Part shown: positions 1-11,069 of the stretch, one piece after another
How the letters are laid out: every line of letters starts with the position of its first letter
Position numbering within the stretch: the stretch's first letter is position 1
Origin: Rhizobium sp. CCGE531
GTDB lineage: Bacteria > Pseudomonadota > Alphaproteobacteria > Rhizobiales > Rhizobiaceae
NCBI RefSeq assembly: GCF_003627795.1
Contig: NZ_CP032687.1
Coordinates: forward strand, 62,001 to 126,000
Reading direction: 5' to 3'
Length of the DNA: 64,000 nucleotides
The notes under the pieces: model-generated
The model's input: only the letters and a program-made list of their open reading frames with translations
What the model was told of the DNA's origin: nothing
Database searches by the model: none
Position numbers and translations under genes: made by a program

Positions 1-358
1 GGCCCAGCCGTCCTCGCCAGAGCTTCCAGATAACCCACGATATGCACGCAGTCAGAAATGATGTGAACATATTAGCCTGACTGTCGTGACGAGTGCGCGG
101 CGGAAGAAGCGCCATCGGTCATCGCGCTGAACATGTGGGCTGCGAGTGCCGTTGTACTGGAGTTTATCGCCCGTGCTTTTCCATTCCGTCATGATGGGAC
201 GGCAGCCATAGCAAGGAGTGTTTTCATGCTCGTGCGGCGAGGACCGCTTCGCAGAGGAGAGTTTTGAAAAATGGCGCTCCGGCTGTTGGCGTGATTTGTC
301 GCGCTACGCCAAGGACAGGAGTGAAACTGCCCGCGAAGACCCTCAAAACGCCTTCCAC
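1..358. other. No gene recognised
   Basis: No reading frame here has a ribosome binding site or a recognisable product. A 121-residue frame starting at 218 runs through the nod box and into the next gene in a different frame, so it is treated as chance. Confidence 0.5.
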
Positions 359-406
359 CATCCATTGCTTAGATCATTGCGATCCAACCAATCAATTTTA
401 CCGATC
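359..406 (+). promoter_or_regulatory. nod box (NodD operator/promoter)
   Basis: Two LysR-type half sites of the form ATC-N9-GAT lie 22 bases apart. The first is ATC-N9-GAT after 'CATCCATTG'; the second is ATCCAACCAATCAATT followed by TTACC. This is the architecture of the rhizobial nod box, with one or two departures in the second half. It lies about 70 bases upstream of the acyltransferase at 477 in the same orientation. Confidence 0.85.
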
Positions 407-476
407 TTTCGGAGATGCTTATTAGAGGTCGAAACTGAAAATCAAGGCGCCGAATTGCCGGACCATGAGAGTAAAT

Positions 477-1658
477 ATGAAGTTAAATCGGATAGTTGGG
501 ATCGATGTGGCTCGTTCATGTGCGATTTTCCTGGCTATGGGAAGTCACGTCTTGGCGGTGTCCAAATTGGCAGACGTTTTTAAGGGAGCCTATGTTGATG
601 GTCTTAAATTAATGATGGCGCTTGCAACGCCAACGTTCATTGTTCTTTTCGGAACGATGCTTGAAGTCGTATACAGACCACGATTTGATACCGACAGGCG
701 CAGTATATCGATCGCTCGTCTGTGGTCGCGGGCCATTCAATGCTGGCTGTTATACAGTCTTTCCGTCGTCGTTCTTTTTTTCGCGAAGTCGGAATACTCG
801 TTCTTCTTTTCCCTATCGACGATCTTCATGCTGGGGGTGACCCCATTCACTGACATTCTGAAGTTTTACGCAATCGCACTGACTGTGGCTCCCGCCCTTT
901 TATGGACGCGCAATCGCCTGGGCCTAGTTCCGCTTCTGATCCTGGCCGTCGCCATTCACATTCTTCATCCGGTCTTGCGCGGGCTGCCAAGCCCCGTAGT
1001 ATTTGGCTTGCCAACGGAAGTGGACCGTCTCGCGATGTTCCTGTTCGGAATAGGGGGAGCCAAGCTCGGTGGCCCCTCCGTCCTGCATGGCATGACGCTT
1101 GTCATATCCGGAATGGCCCTCGGGAAAATTCTGATGGGCTCGGCTTCGGGTGTGGCCGCAGGGATGACTCGGCGCGCTTGGCTTGTGCTCCTTGGCACCG
1201 GACTGTCGCTCATCGCGGGCGCGTGGATACTCGATAGCGAAACGAAGAGAGGCCTTGGGAACATGGCCATGCGACTGGACAGCCATCCGCTTTACTTCGC
1301 CGCCGGCATTCTCGGTGCTTTTGCCGTTACGGCCGCCGCTGTCCTGCTTACCCTGCGCCAGTCGATTGCGCCGACCGCGCTGTGGAGATCGCTAACGTTC
1401 TTCGGTCGCACGAGCCTCTTCACCTTCGCCTTTGGCAACATGCTGCTCTATTGCGTGCCATTTGAACCAACCACCATAACCCAGTCGGCTCTGCTCACAG
1501 TGCTCCTGATGGCGGCGATTACGTTGCTGAGCTTCTGTTTCGACAGAGCATCGCAGCAGGACGGCCGGATGGCGAAGACCGTTTCCGGCGTCCAAACCTC
1601 CATCCACCGACTGGCGACGATGTTGTCAGACCAAGGATTGCGTTTGATTGCCAGATGA
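477..1658 (+). CDS. Integral membrane acyltransferase, nod-box controlled (NolL/OpgC-like candidate)
   Basis: A 393-residue polytopic membrane protein of about ten hydrophobic segments. It begins with the 'GIDVARSCAIFLAMGSH' block typical of membrane acyltransferases of the acyltransferase-3/OpgC type, which acylate sugars at the inner membrane. The ATG at 477 is preferred over the one at 465 because a purine-rich AGAG lies 6-8 bases before it. The nod box ends about 70 bases upstream, so expression with Nod factor genes is expected. In other rhizobia a nod-box gene of this type (nolL) O-acetylates fucose on Nod factors. That identity is possible here but not shown, because I cannot align the two. 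OpgC-like glucan succinylation is the main alternative. The next frame starts 11 bases after the stop but belongs to a decayed gene. Confidence 0.6.
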   Translation: MKLNRIVGIDVARSCAIFLAMGSHVLAVSKLADVFKGAYVDGLKLMMALATPTFIVLFGTMLEVVYRPRFDTDRRSISIARLWSRAIQCWLLYSLSVVVLFFAKSEYSFFFSLSTIFMLGVTPFTDILKFYAIALTVAPALLWTRNRLGLVPLLILAVAIHILHPVLRGLPSPVVFGLPTEVDRLAMFLFGIGGAKLGGPSVLHGMTLVISGMALGKILMGSASGVAAGMTRRAWLVLLGTGLSLIAGAWILDSETKRGLGNMAMRLDSHPLYFAAGILGAFAVTAAAVLLTLRQSIAPTALWRSLTFFGRTSLFTFAFGNMLLYCVPFEPTTITQSALLTVLLMAAITLLSFCFDRASQQDGRMAKTVSGVQTSIHRLATMLSDQGLRLIAR

Positions 1659-1668
1659 GGAGCGGAGA

Positions 1669-2058
1669 TGATCAGGGTCGCCGGAACCTACGATGATTCC
1701 GTTAAGGAGGCTGCACGGGTCGCCGAGGCCAATGAGTGGATTATCGTCTCCGACACGTCGTGGCGATGCTCGAATGCTACGAGCCGTCGCTGTCGCCTGG
1801 CGGATACTGGCGCGTGTTGCCGACGCATTCATGACGGTGGATGAGGACGACGCTGTCGCGACAATGAAGCGTCTGGCCAATCCAATTGTCGGAGACCCCG
1901 CGGTAGTGCGGGCGAAGGCGGCGGCGTGGGCCTTGCGGGGCTCATCAGCGCTCTGCGGATCCGGAAGCCAAGAAAGCTTCGCCTCGATCAGGATCGCCCC
2001 GGCGCCCAAGAGACCGGCGCCCTTTGCAGCCCAATCCCGCGACGAGCCGGCGCCCTAG
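1669..2058 (+). pseudogene. Diaminopropionate ammonia-lyase remnant
   Basis: Three short stretches in different frames match the middle and C-terminal part of the PLP-dependent diaminopropionate ammonia-lyase. They are 'RVAGTYDDSVKEAARVAE' with 'WIIVSDTSW' (from 1669), 'DAFMTVDEDDAVATMKRLA' (about 1827-1883), and 'GLAGLISALR' followed by 'KLRLDQD' (about 1935-1992). At least two frame changes and an internal loss separate them, and the N-terminal part with the PLP lysine is missing. It cannot encode an enzyme. The intact family converts 2,3-diaminopropionate to pyruvate and ammonia. Confidence 0.7.
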
Positions 2059-2142
2059 CGTTCTCCTGCAACGATCACCGTATCCAGTCCGCCTTTTGAT
2101 ATCGTTGGCCTACCTCCCATAACGGGCCTACCTCGCCTTAAG

Positions 2143-2400
2143 CGCTATGGATCGTGTGGCGCGCGGATCGGCCGTCGATGAGGAGGTTGGCCGCCATTCC
2201 GTTGTGGGAAAGTCCTTTGACCATCGCTTTCCAGTTTCCGCGTCGGGTGGCATAGACGTTCAGGGTCGTCTGCAGGATTGCCCTCGACGATCAAATGCCT
2301 GCCCGCTTCGCTGCCGGCGGATATCTGGCCTGCCGGCGATATGTGGTCGGTTGTCATATCATCGCCGAGGACAAGCAGTGGATGGGCGACGAAGTTGCCG
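2143..2400 (-). pseudogene. Aconitate hydratase C-terminal remnant
   Basis: On the minus strand the frame carries the aconitase swivel-domain signature '[12 protein letters not shown]' preceded by 'LLVLGDD'. After a frame change it continues '[18 protein letters not shown]' and '[15 protein letters not shown]', ending with 'HTIHS'. These blocks are colinear with the C-terminal fifth of monomeric aconitases. The iron-sulfur cysteines and the rest of the protein are absent. A housekeeping gene would be chromosomal, so this is a captured and decaying fragment. Confidence 0.7.
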
Positions 2401-2552
2401 AGACGGTCTGATCGCCGAGGCTGTCGATCATGGCGAGCGAAACTGGCGAATTGCTTCTTGGTTTGTCGTCAGTGATACGCGTCTTGCTCGCGCCATGAGC
2501 GGCCCGCTTGCTCAAAGGTCAAATAGCTTCGTCCGAGGAAGAGACATGCGCG

Positions 2553-2574
2553 AAATAGCCTGAAATGGCTATTT
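2553..2574. repeat. Short perfect inverted repeat
   Basis: AAATAGCC and GGCTATTT are perfect complements separated by six bases. The repeat lies about 95 bases before the AraC-type pseudogene. It could be an operator or the stem of a small hairpin. No T-run follows immediately, so a terminator is less likely. Confidence 0.35.
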
Positions 2575-2668
2575 GAGGTCAATCAATTTTTCATTAGAAG
2601 CTGACAGGGGGCCAGTTGTTTGCCGTCACTCCAAGCGCGCGACAAAACAGTGAATTTGGTGGAGCAAG

Positions 2669-3664
2669 TTGACCGAAATTCTGACGCTTAAGCTCGAGGC
2701 GACGTCGCTCACAACCAGTGAGGTCTCCGAATGGCTTAACGGTGAAAAGCACGACAATTTCTATCGGCCTCTCAGTAGCGATAGCCGCGGTCTTTTCTCA
2801 TTCGGTGTCCATGGCGCCGGCGAGATGGTGGGCTGGACGGGATCGACTTCAACGGACCGCGCCTTTTCCGTCACGATCGAGAATGATGACTTCATGTTCT
2901 TTGTCGAGCATGGAACCTGCTATGACCTGGCAACAGGCGGCATAAGTCATGCTATCACGCCCTGCACGGGACTGCTGACGACGGCCGACCGCTATTCCGC
3001 GGTGAACATTCACGCAGGCTCTGTTGCGGAGGGATTCTGCATCCCAAGGAGCGCAGTAAACGCCGCTCTGATCAGCACCTTCGAACGCCTGCCACCTGTC
3101 GATTTCGAATTCGCTCCCCTGCAGGACCTGACAGCGGGACCGGCGGCACCTCTTTTAAAACTCATGCGTTTCTTCCGAGATGAGATCTGCGCCGATCAAA
3201 ACCTAGAGGTTTCTCCCCTTGCCCTGACGAGCTTCCAAGAGATGTTCTGTCTGCTGATGGTGCAGAATCTGCCTCACACGTTTTCGCAGACGAAATCGCC
3301 GGTGCAGACCATTGCGCCTCGCCAGCTTTGAAGAGCGCTGGAGTTTGCCAGAGCACATATCGCAATGCCTATCACGATTGCGGACATGGCAGCGGCAGCG
3401 GGCGTCAGCGTGCGGGCACTTCAGATCAATTTTCGACGTTTTTTGAACGTCACTCCAATGGCTTATCTGAGGCAGCTCCGCCTTGATGGCGCACGTCGCG
3501 ATCTTTTAACTGCCACGCCATCTGCGACGGTCAGTGAAATCGCGCGTCGCTGGGGGTTTATACAGATGGGCCGCTTCTCTCAGGAGTATCGTGCGGCTTT
3601 CGGCGTCCTGCCGAAATACGATCTAGGGCGCAGCTATGATAAGAATCGGACTACGGCGTTATAA
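2669..3664 (+). pseudogene. AraC-family regulator with in-frame stop
   Basis: A 331-codon frame beginning at TTG (2669) is interrupted by a single TGA at 3329-3331 and otherwise stays in phase. The first 220 residues look like the N-terminal sensing domain of AraC_binding-like regulators. The last 110 hold the double helix-turn-helix: 'ITIADMAAAAGVSVRALQ' then 'VSEIARRWGFIQMGRFSQ'. The stop falls at the linker just before the DNA-binding domain. A restart at 3365 could make a free DNA-binding domain of 99 residues. It resembles the intact regulator at 25938. An assembly error cannot be excluded because only one codon is wrong. Confidence 0.75.
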
Positions 3665-4202
3665 AGCGCATGTTGACACCCGTTCCATGTCGACGCGTGT
3701 TCGCGGATTGATAATGGACAGATCGAAGGCGATGGATCTGCCAGCTAGAGAAACTGAGCTCTCTGGGCAATTGCACCTGCTATTTCGCTCGGGCTGAATT
3801 CCCACGCAGGTACCCTTCGTTCCAAGAGCGCTTTCCGACCCCCCATGGTCGGGGCGAACATACATAACGCGATCACTGTCAAGCCGAGAGCGCCATCGTC
3901 GCTCGTCGATGGCCGAGAGCTTGTCATTGCTTAGGAAAGTTGTGAGCCAGATGTAACGGGTAGCATAGTTGCCCGGCGCCATCGCATCGGGCCGAACCCG
4001 TTATTCACCTGGCGCACATCACCAGATCTAGAAACAAAATTTCTCACAAATGTCATTGCCTGGAAACATTCAGACGTCCCCGGCCGCCGGCAATAATCTA
4101 GGATATCGAGGCTCTTTCAGAGCGGCAGCTCTCAGATCGCTTTAGTCAATTCTGACATATAAGAGATTCGTTACGGAGCCTGATTGCCGATGTATCAACC
4201 TG
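3665..4202. other. Intergenic, no gene recognised
   Basis: Small frames exist on the minus strand (about 3745-3982), but none shows a family signature or a start signal. Confidence 0.4.
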
Positions 4203-4679
4203 AATGTTATCGTCAATAACGCTCTGATCCCGGAATTCTCCAATATGTCGGACAGCACGTTGCCTGTGATGGCAAGGGCATATTCGATGTTGGTCAAGGC
4301 GCAGGAACGGGATTCTCTGATGGCCTTATACGGCTATGCCCGTCGGACTGAAGCCAAGCTTCATGTAGCCTCTATTGATTGCCAGCTTCACTACGATATG
4401 TCCGATCCGTTCAATGAAACATATATGCGTTCGATTTTCGACCTTGGCACGCGGGAAATGTTGTCAGACGCCTTATGGAAAGACGAGCCCCTGTTTACGG
4501 TCGCCGCGTCTCCATACGGCGGTCAACTGCTGGCAGTAATCCTCCCATCCATCCGAGAGCCAGGCTACTATTCCCCCGGAGGTAATGCGGTACTCCCCAA
4601 AGCCTCGAGCGCTCTATTCGCTTGGCGCAGGCCGCTCGGCAATGTCGAAGACTGCGGCGTTGTCCTGGATTTCCCTTAG
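4203..4679 (+). pseudogene. C-terminal remnant, possibly patatin-like phospholipase
   Basis: The frame is already open upstream of the first ATG (4245), reading 'VNNALIPEF', which suggests a 5'-truncated gene. It contains 'ARAYSMLVKAQERDSL', 'AKLHVASIDCQLHYDMSDPF' and 'YMRSIFDLGTREM'. The block with DPF and an aromatic-methionine followed by L-x-D-x-G resembles the C-terminal end of patatin-like lipases. The GxSxG nucleophile region is absent. Past about residue 95 the sequence loses coherence and overlaps the end of the opposing ligase gene. Identity is tentative. Confidence 0.4.
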
Positions 4680-5678
4680 ACCCTTGTAGGAGGCGTGACG
4701 AAGGCTGCCGTCATGTGTCCAGCCGCGGAACTCGATTTCGGCAATCAGCGTCGGCTGAGCAAAGACGAGATTCTTGCCCTTCAGCGGCACGACCGGCCTG
4801 GCTGTCTTCAGCTTATCGAGGGTCTTGCGCAGGTATTCGGCATCTTTCGTGTTGAAGCCGGTTCCGACCGAGCCGACATAGGCCCAATCATAACCTTTCC
4901 GCGCGGCGAGCAGCAGGCTGCCGATGCCGCCGCGTGCCGAGGACGACTGTTCATAGCCGACGACCATGAAGCTCTCGCTTTGGATGCACTTGATCTTCTG
5001 CCAATCGCCGGTGCGCCCGGAGCGATATGGCCGGTCGCGGTGCTTGGCGATGATGCCCTCAAGCCCTGCCCGGCATGCGTGCTCCAGCAGGACCTCGCCG
5101 TCCAAAGCCATCTCCTGCGACAGGCGAACGGCGCCGTCGCTTGTCGGTGAAATGAGATCCTCCAGCAGATGCCGCCGCACCGAAAGCTCGGTGCCGGTCA
5201 AGTCGTGGCCGTCAAGATAGAGAAGGTCGAACGCATATAGGATCGCTTCGTCTGACGCCTTTTTGCCGCCGCGGCCACCAAGCGAGCGCTGTAGTGCCCC
5301 GAAGTCGGAGCGGCCTTGATCGTCAAGCACGACGGCTTCGCCGTCGAGAATGGCGCTGTTGAACCCGAGTGCACGCGCCGCATCCACAATTGCCGGAAAG
5401 CGGTGCGTCCAGTCGTGGCCTCCGCGAGTGATGACCTTCACATCCTTCCGATCGATGTGGAGCGCCAGACGGTATCCGTCCCACTTCACCTCGAACAGCC
5501 AGTCGGCTCCCTTCGGTGGTGTCGGCTTCAGAAGGGCCAGGCACGGCTCGATGCGCTCGGGCATCGGATCGAAGGGCAGGCTTGGCTGGGCCGGATCGCG
5601 CTTTCGAACCGGGCGCGACTGAAGGGTCGAGGCGGATTCGTTCAGCAGCGGCGTCGAGGCTTTGCGTCTTGTCGTCAT
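4614..5678 (-). CDS. ligD: ATP-dependent DNA ligase, LigD type (NHEJ)
   Basis: A 354-residue stand-alone ligase. After a basic N-terminus and 'PCLALLKPTPPKGADWLF' comes the adenylation motif I 'EVKWDGYRLALH', with the lysine that is adenylated. Further nucleotidyltransferase motifs follow: 'LDGEAVVLD', 'YAFDLLYLDG', 'EGIIAKH' and 'WQKIKC'. The C-terminal OB-fold ends near 'EFRGWTHDGSLRHASYKGLR'. Polymerase and nuclease domains of full LigD are absent, as in several rhizobial paralogues. Its ATG overlaps the stop of the preceding ku remnant (ATGA), so the two were a coupled non-homologous end-joining pair. The ligase itself looks intact, but its Ku partner here is not. Confidence 0.85.
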   Translation of the reverse strand: MTTRRKASTPLLNESASTLQSRPVRKRDPAQPSLPFDPMPERIEPCLALLKPTPPKGADWLFEVKWDGYRLALHIDRKDVKVITRGGHDWTHRFPAIVDAARALGFNSAILDGEAVVLDDQGRSDFGALQRSLGGRGGKKASDEAILYAFDLLYLDGHDLTGTELSVRRHLLEDLISPTSDGAVRLSQEMALDGEVLLEHACRAGLEGIIAKHRDRPYRSGRTGDWQKIKCIQSESFMVVGYEQSSSARGGIGSLLLAARKGYDWAYVGSVGTGFNTKDAEYLRKTLDKLKTARPVVPLKGKNLVFAQPTLIAEIEFRGWTHDGSLRHASYKGLREIQDNAAVFDIAERPAPSE

Positions 5679-6105
5679 CTCGTCGATTGCTTCCCTGAAC
5701 CCTGTTCGTTGTCGATGGACTTGCGCAACGCATCCATGATGTTGATGACATTGCCCGTCGAAGCTTCAGCCTTCTTCTTCGGCATGGCTTTCGACGGTTT
5801 CTTCAATTGCTCTTCTTTGTGTTCATGATGTCAAGCAGCGTCTCCTGCATCGGATCGGCGACCATCTTCGGGCTCCAGTGCTGAGTCTGTATCTTGATCG
5901 GCTGTTGCACGAGCGGCATCAGCTCCGCTTCTGGCTCTTCATCATCGATTGCCGCAAAATAGTTTCTCATCCCGCACCTCATCACCATAGCGCAGCGTCC
6001 AGAACACGATACCCTTGCCCCGTGGCTCAAGCATGACGGCGCGTGCCCGCCGCGAAGTCTCTCGATATGCCGACCACCATGTTCTCTGCGCCCAAGCCGT
6101 CTGGC
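5675..6105 (-). pseudogene. ku: Ku end-binding protein, C-terminal remnant
   Basis: Minus-strand fragments in different frames match the end of bacterial Ku. They are 'ENMVVGISRD', 'VMLEPRGKGIVFWTLRYGDE', 'DDEEPEAELMPLVQQ' and 'DPMQETLLDI', then a lysine-rich tail and 'NVINIMDALRKSI'. At least two frame changes occur, and the N-terminal beta-barrel region cannot be found upstream. The stop overlaps the ligD start. The remaining ligase would have to use another Ku encoded elsewhere. Confidence 0.75.
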
Positions 6106-6543
6106 AAACTTTGAACGCTGCCGGTCCAGAGGAGGGTGAATGTGCGACCGTTGGCCCTTTGCGGGTACACTGGAATGACGACCAGCGGCAGCAATTGTCG
6201 GAGCCGAAATCGGCCCCAACATGATGGGAAACGGGGAGCGTTGATCCCTTATCGTGTACATTTTTCGGCACGACACTTGTTCCATAAAGAGACGACAAAA
6301 GCATAGCGACGCGAGTCGGTATCGTCTTGTCAGACCGTTGGTCAGTTTGAAGGTCGACGTGTTCCGGCCAACCGCGCAATGGCGATCCGTTCGCGGCGCA
6401 GCGGACGGACAGAATCACTCCCAAAGCTGGGCGCGATCGGGTGACGTGCTTTGCGGCAGAACTCGCCGAAGTCGTGAATTTCGCATCAAGAATTTGTAAT
6501 CGCATCACAAATTTGAAAGTCGAGACGTCTGGTTGCCCCTATC
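6106..6543. other. Intergenic, no gene recognised
   Basis: Frames on both strands overlap one another and show no family signature. Part may be decayed Ku sequence that is no longer readable. Confidence 0.4.
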
Positions 6544-6573
6544 ATGCCCTTTTGCGACCTTAAGGGAGCCGGC

Positions 6574-7041
6574 ATGAGTGATATCACAGACTTCGAACCT
6601 AGTTTCACGCGGCAAAGGCCGTCGCCATTGGATGCGAGGATCCATCCCGTCGATCGCCACGTCGGACAACAGATCCGCATTCTCCGAATTCAAGCCAATT
6701 TATCGCAGAACGAGTTGGGCAAGGGCGTCGGCGTCAGCTTCCAACAGATGCAAAAATACGAAAGCGGCAAAAACCGCGTCAGTGCTTCGATGCTCTATGA
6801 AATAGGAAGTTGCCTGCATGTGCCAGTGACGCGGTTTTTCGAAGGCCTGCCGGAGCCGGGCAGCGGAGTTCCCCACCAAGAAGCCGCGGAGATTGACGAA
6901 CGTATCGCATACCTGTCGACGGCTGACGGTCGCCGACTGATCGAAGGCATTTTGCGTCTGTCGCCCCGAATCAGGAACCGGGTTCTTTCGATTGTCGGTA
7001 TTCTCGCCGAGGAACAGGAACAGGCCGGCGAGTGCGGTTGA
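6574..7041 (+). CDS. XRE-family helix-turn-helix regulator
   Basis: A 155-residue protein. Residues about 25-85 form an HTH_3/XRE domain: 'GQQIRILRIQANLSQNELG', 'VSFQQMQKYESGKNRVSAS' and 'LYEIGSCLHVPVTRFFEG'. The C-terminal third is helical. This pattern is common in rhizobial plasmid regulators. The ATG at 6574 is chosen over 6544 because AAGGGAG lies six bases before it. It converges on the end of the gibberellin operon, 158 bases away. Target genes are unknown. Confidence 0.8.
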   Translation: MSDITDFEPSFTRQRPSPLDARIHPVDRHVGQQIRILRIQANLSQNELGKGVGVSFQQMQKYESGKNRVSASMLYEIGSCLHVPVTRFFEGLPEPGSGVPHQEAAEIDERIAYLSTADGRRLIEGILRLSPRIRNRVLSIVGILAEEQEQAGECG

Positions 7042-7199
7042 TTGTCATAGCTTTTGCTTTCGTTGGTTGATTGCGCCGATAGTACATTCCGCACGAATGC
7101 GAATGGAGAGGCCTGTCCTGCCCAACACGGATCGGAGCGGGCCCGGCATGGATGGCAACACGAGGTTCGCTTAGGAAGGCCGCCACTCATGGCAGCCGG

Positions 7200-9748
<2,549 letters not shown>

Positions 9749-9967
9749 GCGGGATGTTCCTTCTGCAGACGGTTGACGAAAACCAGAATCGGGCAGACGA
9801 CGCGCACGTCGGCGCGTGCCCGTCGCGGTCCGCCGCATAGACCTGCGCGTAGCGCGCCGCGGCTGTGCTAGGCAACCGCTGCGATCGGCGACGCGGACTC
9901 GGAAACCGCACAGCATGCACCGCTGCTGCCACCGATCGCAGCGGCACAGGGGCGGTTCCACGCGGGC

Positions 9968-10966
9968 TCATGCGCATGGCGCGTGCGTGAACAGATATGC
10001 GTTGGCCCGCTGCAGGATCTGCGCCAACCGTTCCGCACGCGGCCCCAGCGGGGCGATGGCATCCTCCGCGTCGCGCAACAGATCCGCGACGAACTGGCGC
10101 GCTGCCTTTAGCCCCATGATCGACGCGCAGGTCGGCTTCTGCGCCGCCGCGTCCTTGCCGGGCGTCTTGCCCAGGGTCGCTTTATCCGCTGTCGCGTCGA
10201 GAATGTCGTCGACCACCTGCAACGCCAGGCCGAAACAGGCGCTGTAGCGATCGAGCGCACAGTACAGCTCAGCGTTGGCGGCATCCTCCGCGATGGCGCA
10301 TAGTGCGCCCATGCGAACGGACGCGCGCACTAGCGCTCCGGTCTTCATGCGGTGCATCGCCAAGATCCTGCCCAGCTCAACGTGCTTTCCAACCAGCGAC
10401 AGATCTATGGCCTGCCCGCCTGCGGCACCCTCGGCGGACACCGCCTGCGCCAGTTCGCGCACGAGCGCGATACGGTTGTCGCCCGGGGCATCAAGGCTCG
10501 CCAGGGTCAGGAAGGCGTGCGCCTGCAGTGCATCCCCGACCAGGATCGCAGTTGCTTCGCCGAACTTGACGTGCACGGTCGGAAGGCCGCGGCGAAGCAC
10601 GTCGTCGTCCATTGCGGGCAGGTCGTCGTGGACCAGGGTACAGGCGTGCATCATCTCGATGGCGGCGCCGACGACGTCGAGCATGTGCGCCGGGGTGTCG
10701 GCCAGTTCGCCGGCAGCCAGACAGAGCAAGGCGCGGGTGCGCTTCCCGCCATGCAAGGTAGCGTAGCGCATCGCCGCCATCAGCTCGGTCTCACCGTCGT
10801 CCTCGGGGCAGAGAAGACGCGTCAGCGCCTGTTCGACCCGCTTTGCGCCGTCCTGCATCCAGATCTCCGGCAGCAGCCTGCCGGATGCGCCGGGCGCCTG
10901 CGCGCCCAATCCGCCGAGCGCGGAAATGCCAGTTTGGTCATCGTGTAGCGTGGAACCGGTCTGCAT
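9968..10966 (-). CDS. ggps: Geranylgeranyl diphosphate synthase
   Basis: A 332-residue trans-isoprenyl diphosphate synthase supplying the C20 precursor for the diterpene cyclases. The first aspartate-rich motif is 'LVHDDLPAMDDDVLRRG' and the second is 'LQVVDDILDATAD'. 'HGGKRTRALLCLA' holds the diphosphate-binding lysine and arginines. A ribosome binding site AAGGA lies about nine bases before the ATG. It lies 103 bases after cyp117 in the same operon. Having its own C20 synthase makes the cluster independent of the host cell's carotenoid or quinone supply. Confidence 0.92.
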   Translation of the reverse strand: MQTGSTLHDDQTGISALGGLGAQAPGASGRLLPEIWMQDGAKRVEQALTRLLCPEDDGETELMAAMRYATLHGGKRTRALLCLAAGELADTPAHMLDVVGAAIEMMHACTLVHDDLPAMDDDVLRRGLPTVHVKFGEATAILVGDALQAHAFLTLASLDAPGDNRIALVRELAQAVSAEGAAGGQAIDLSLVGKHVELGRILAMHRMKTGALVRASVRMGALCAIAEDAANAELYCALDRYSACFGLALQVVDDILDATADKATLGKTPGKDAAAQKPTCASIMGLKAARQFVADLLRDAEDAIAPLGPRAERLAQILQRANAYLFTHAPCA

Positions 10967-11069
10967 GTTTTATGTCCTTGTTCCTGACAGGAGAGGGCCA
11001 CGGCGAGCGGCGAACCGCCTTAGCGTTGCCGGCGTCGCTGCCACGCCACGCGGAGCATGCGACGCCAGC

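Noticed and set aside
2570..2600. AATCAATTTTTCATT resembling a nod-box 3' half before the AraC pseudogene
   Set aside because: No matching half site at 22-base spacing, and the left part of the core is missing.
5316..5828. 170-codon frame opposite the ligase
   Set aside because: Antisense to a gene with clear motifs; no start signal or family features.
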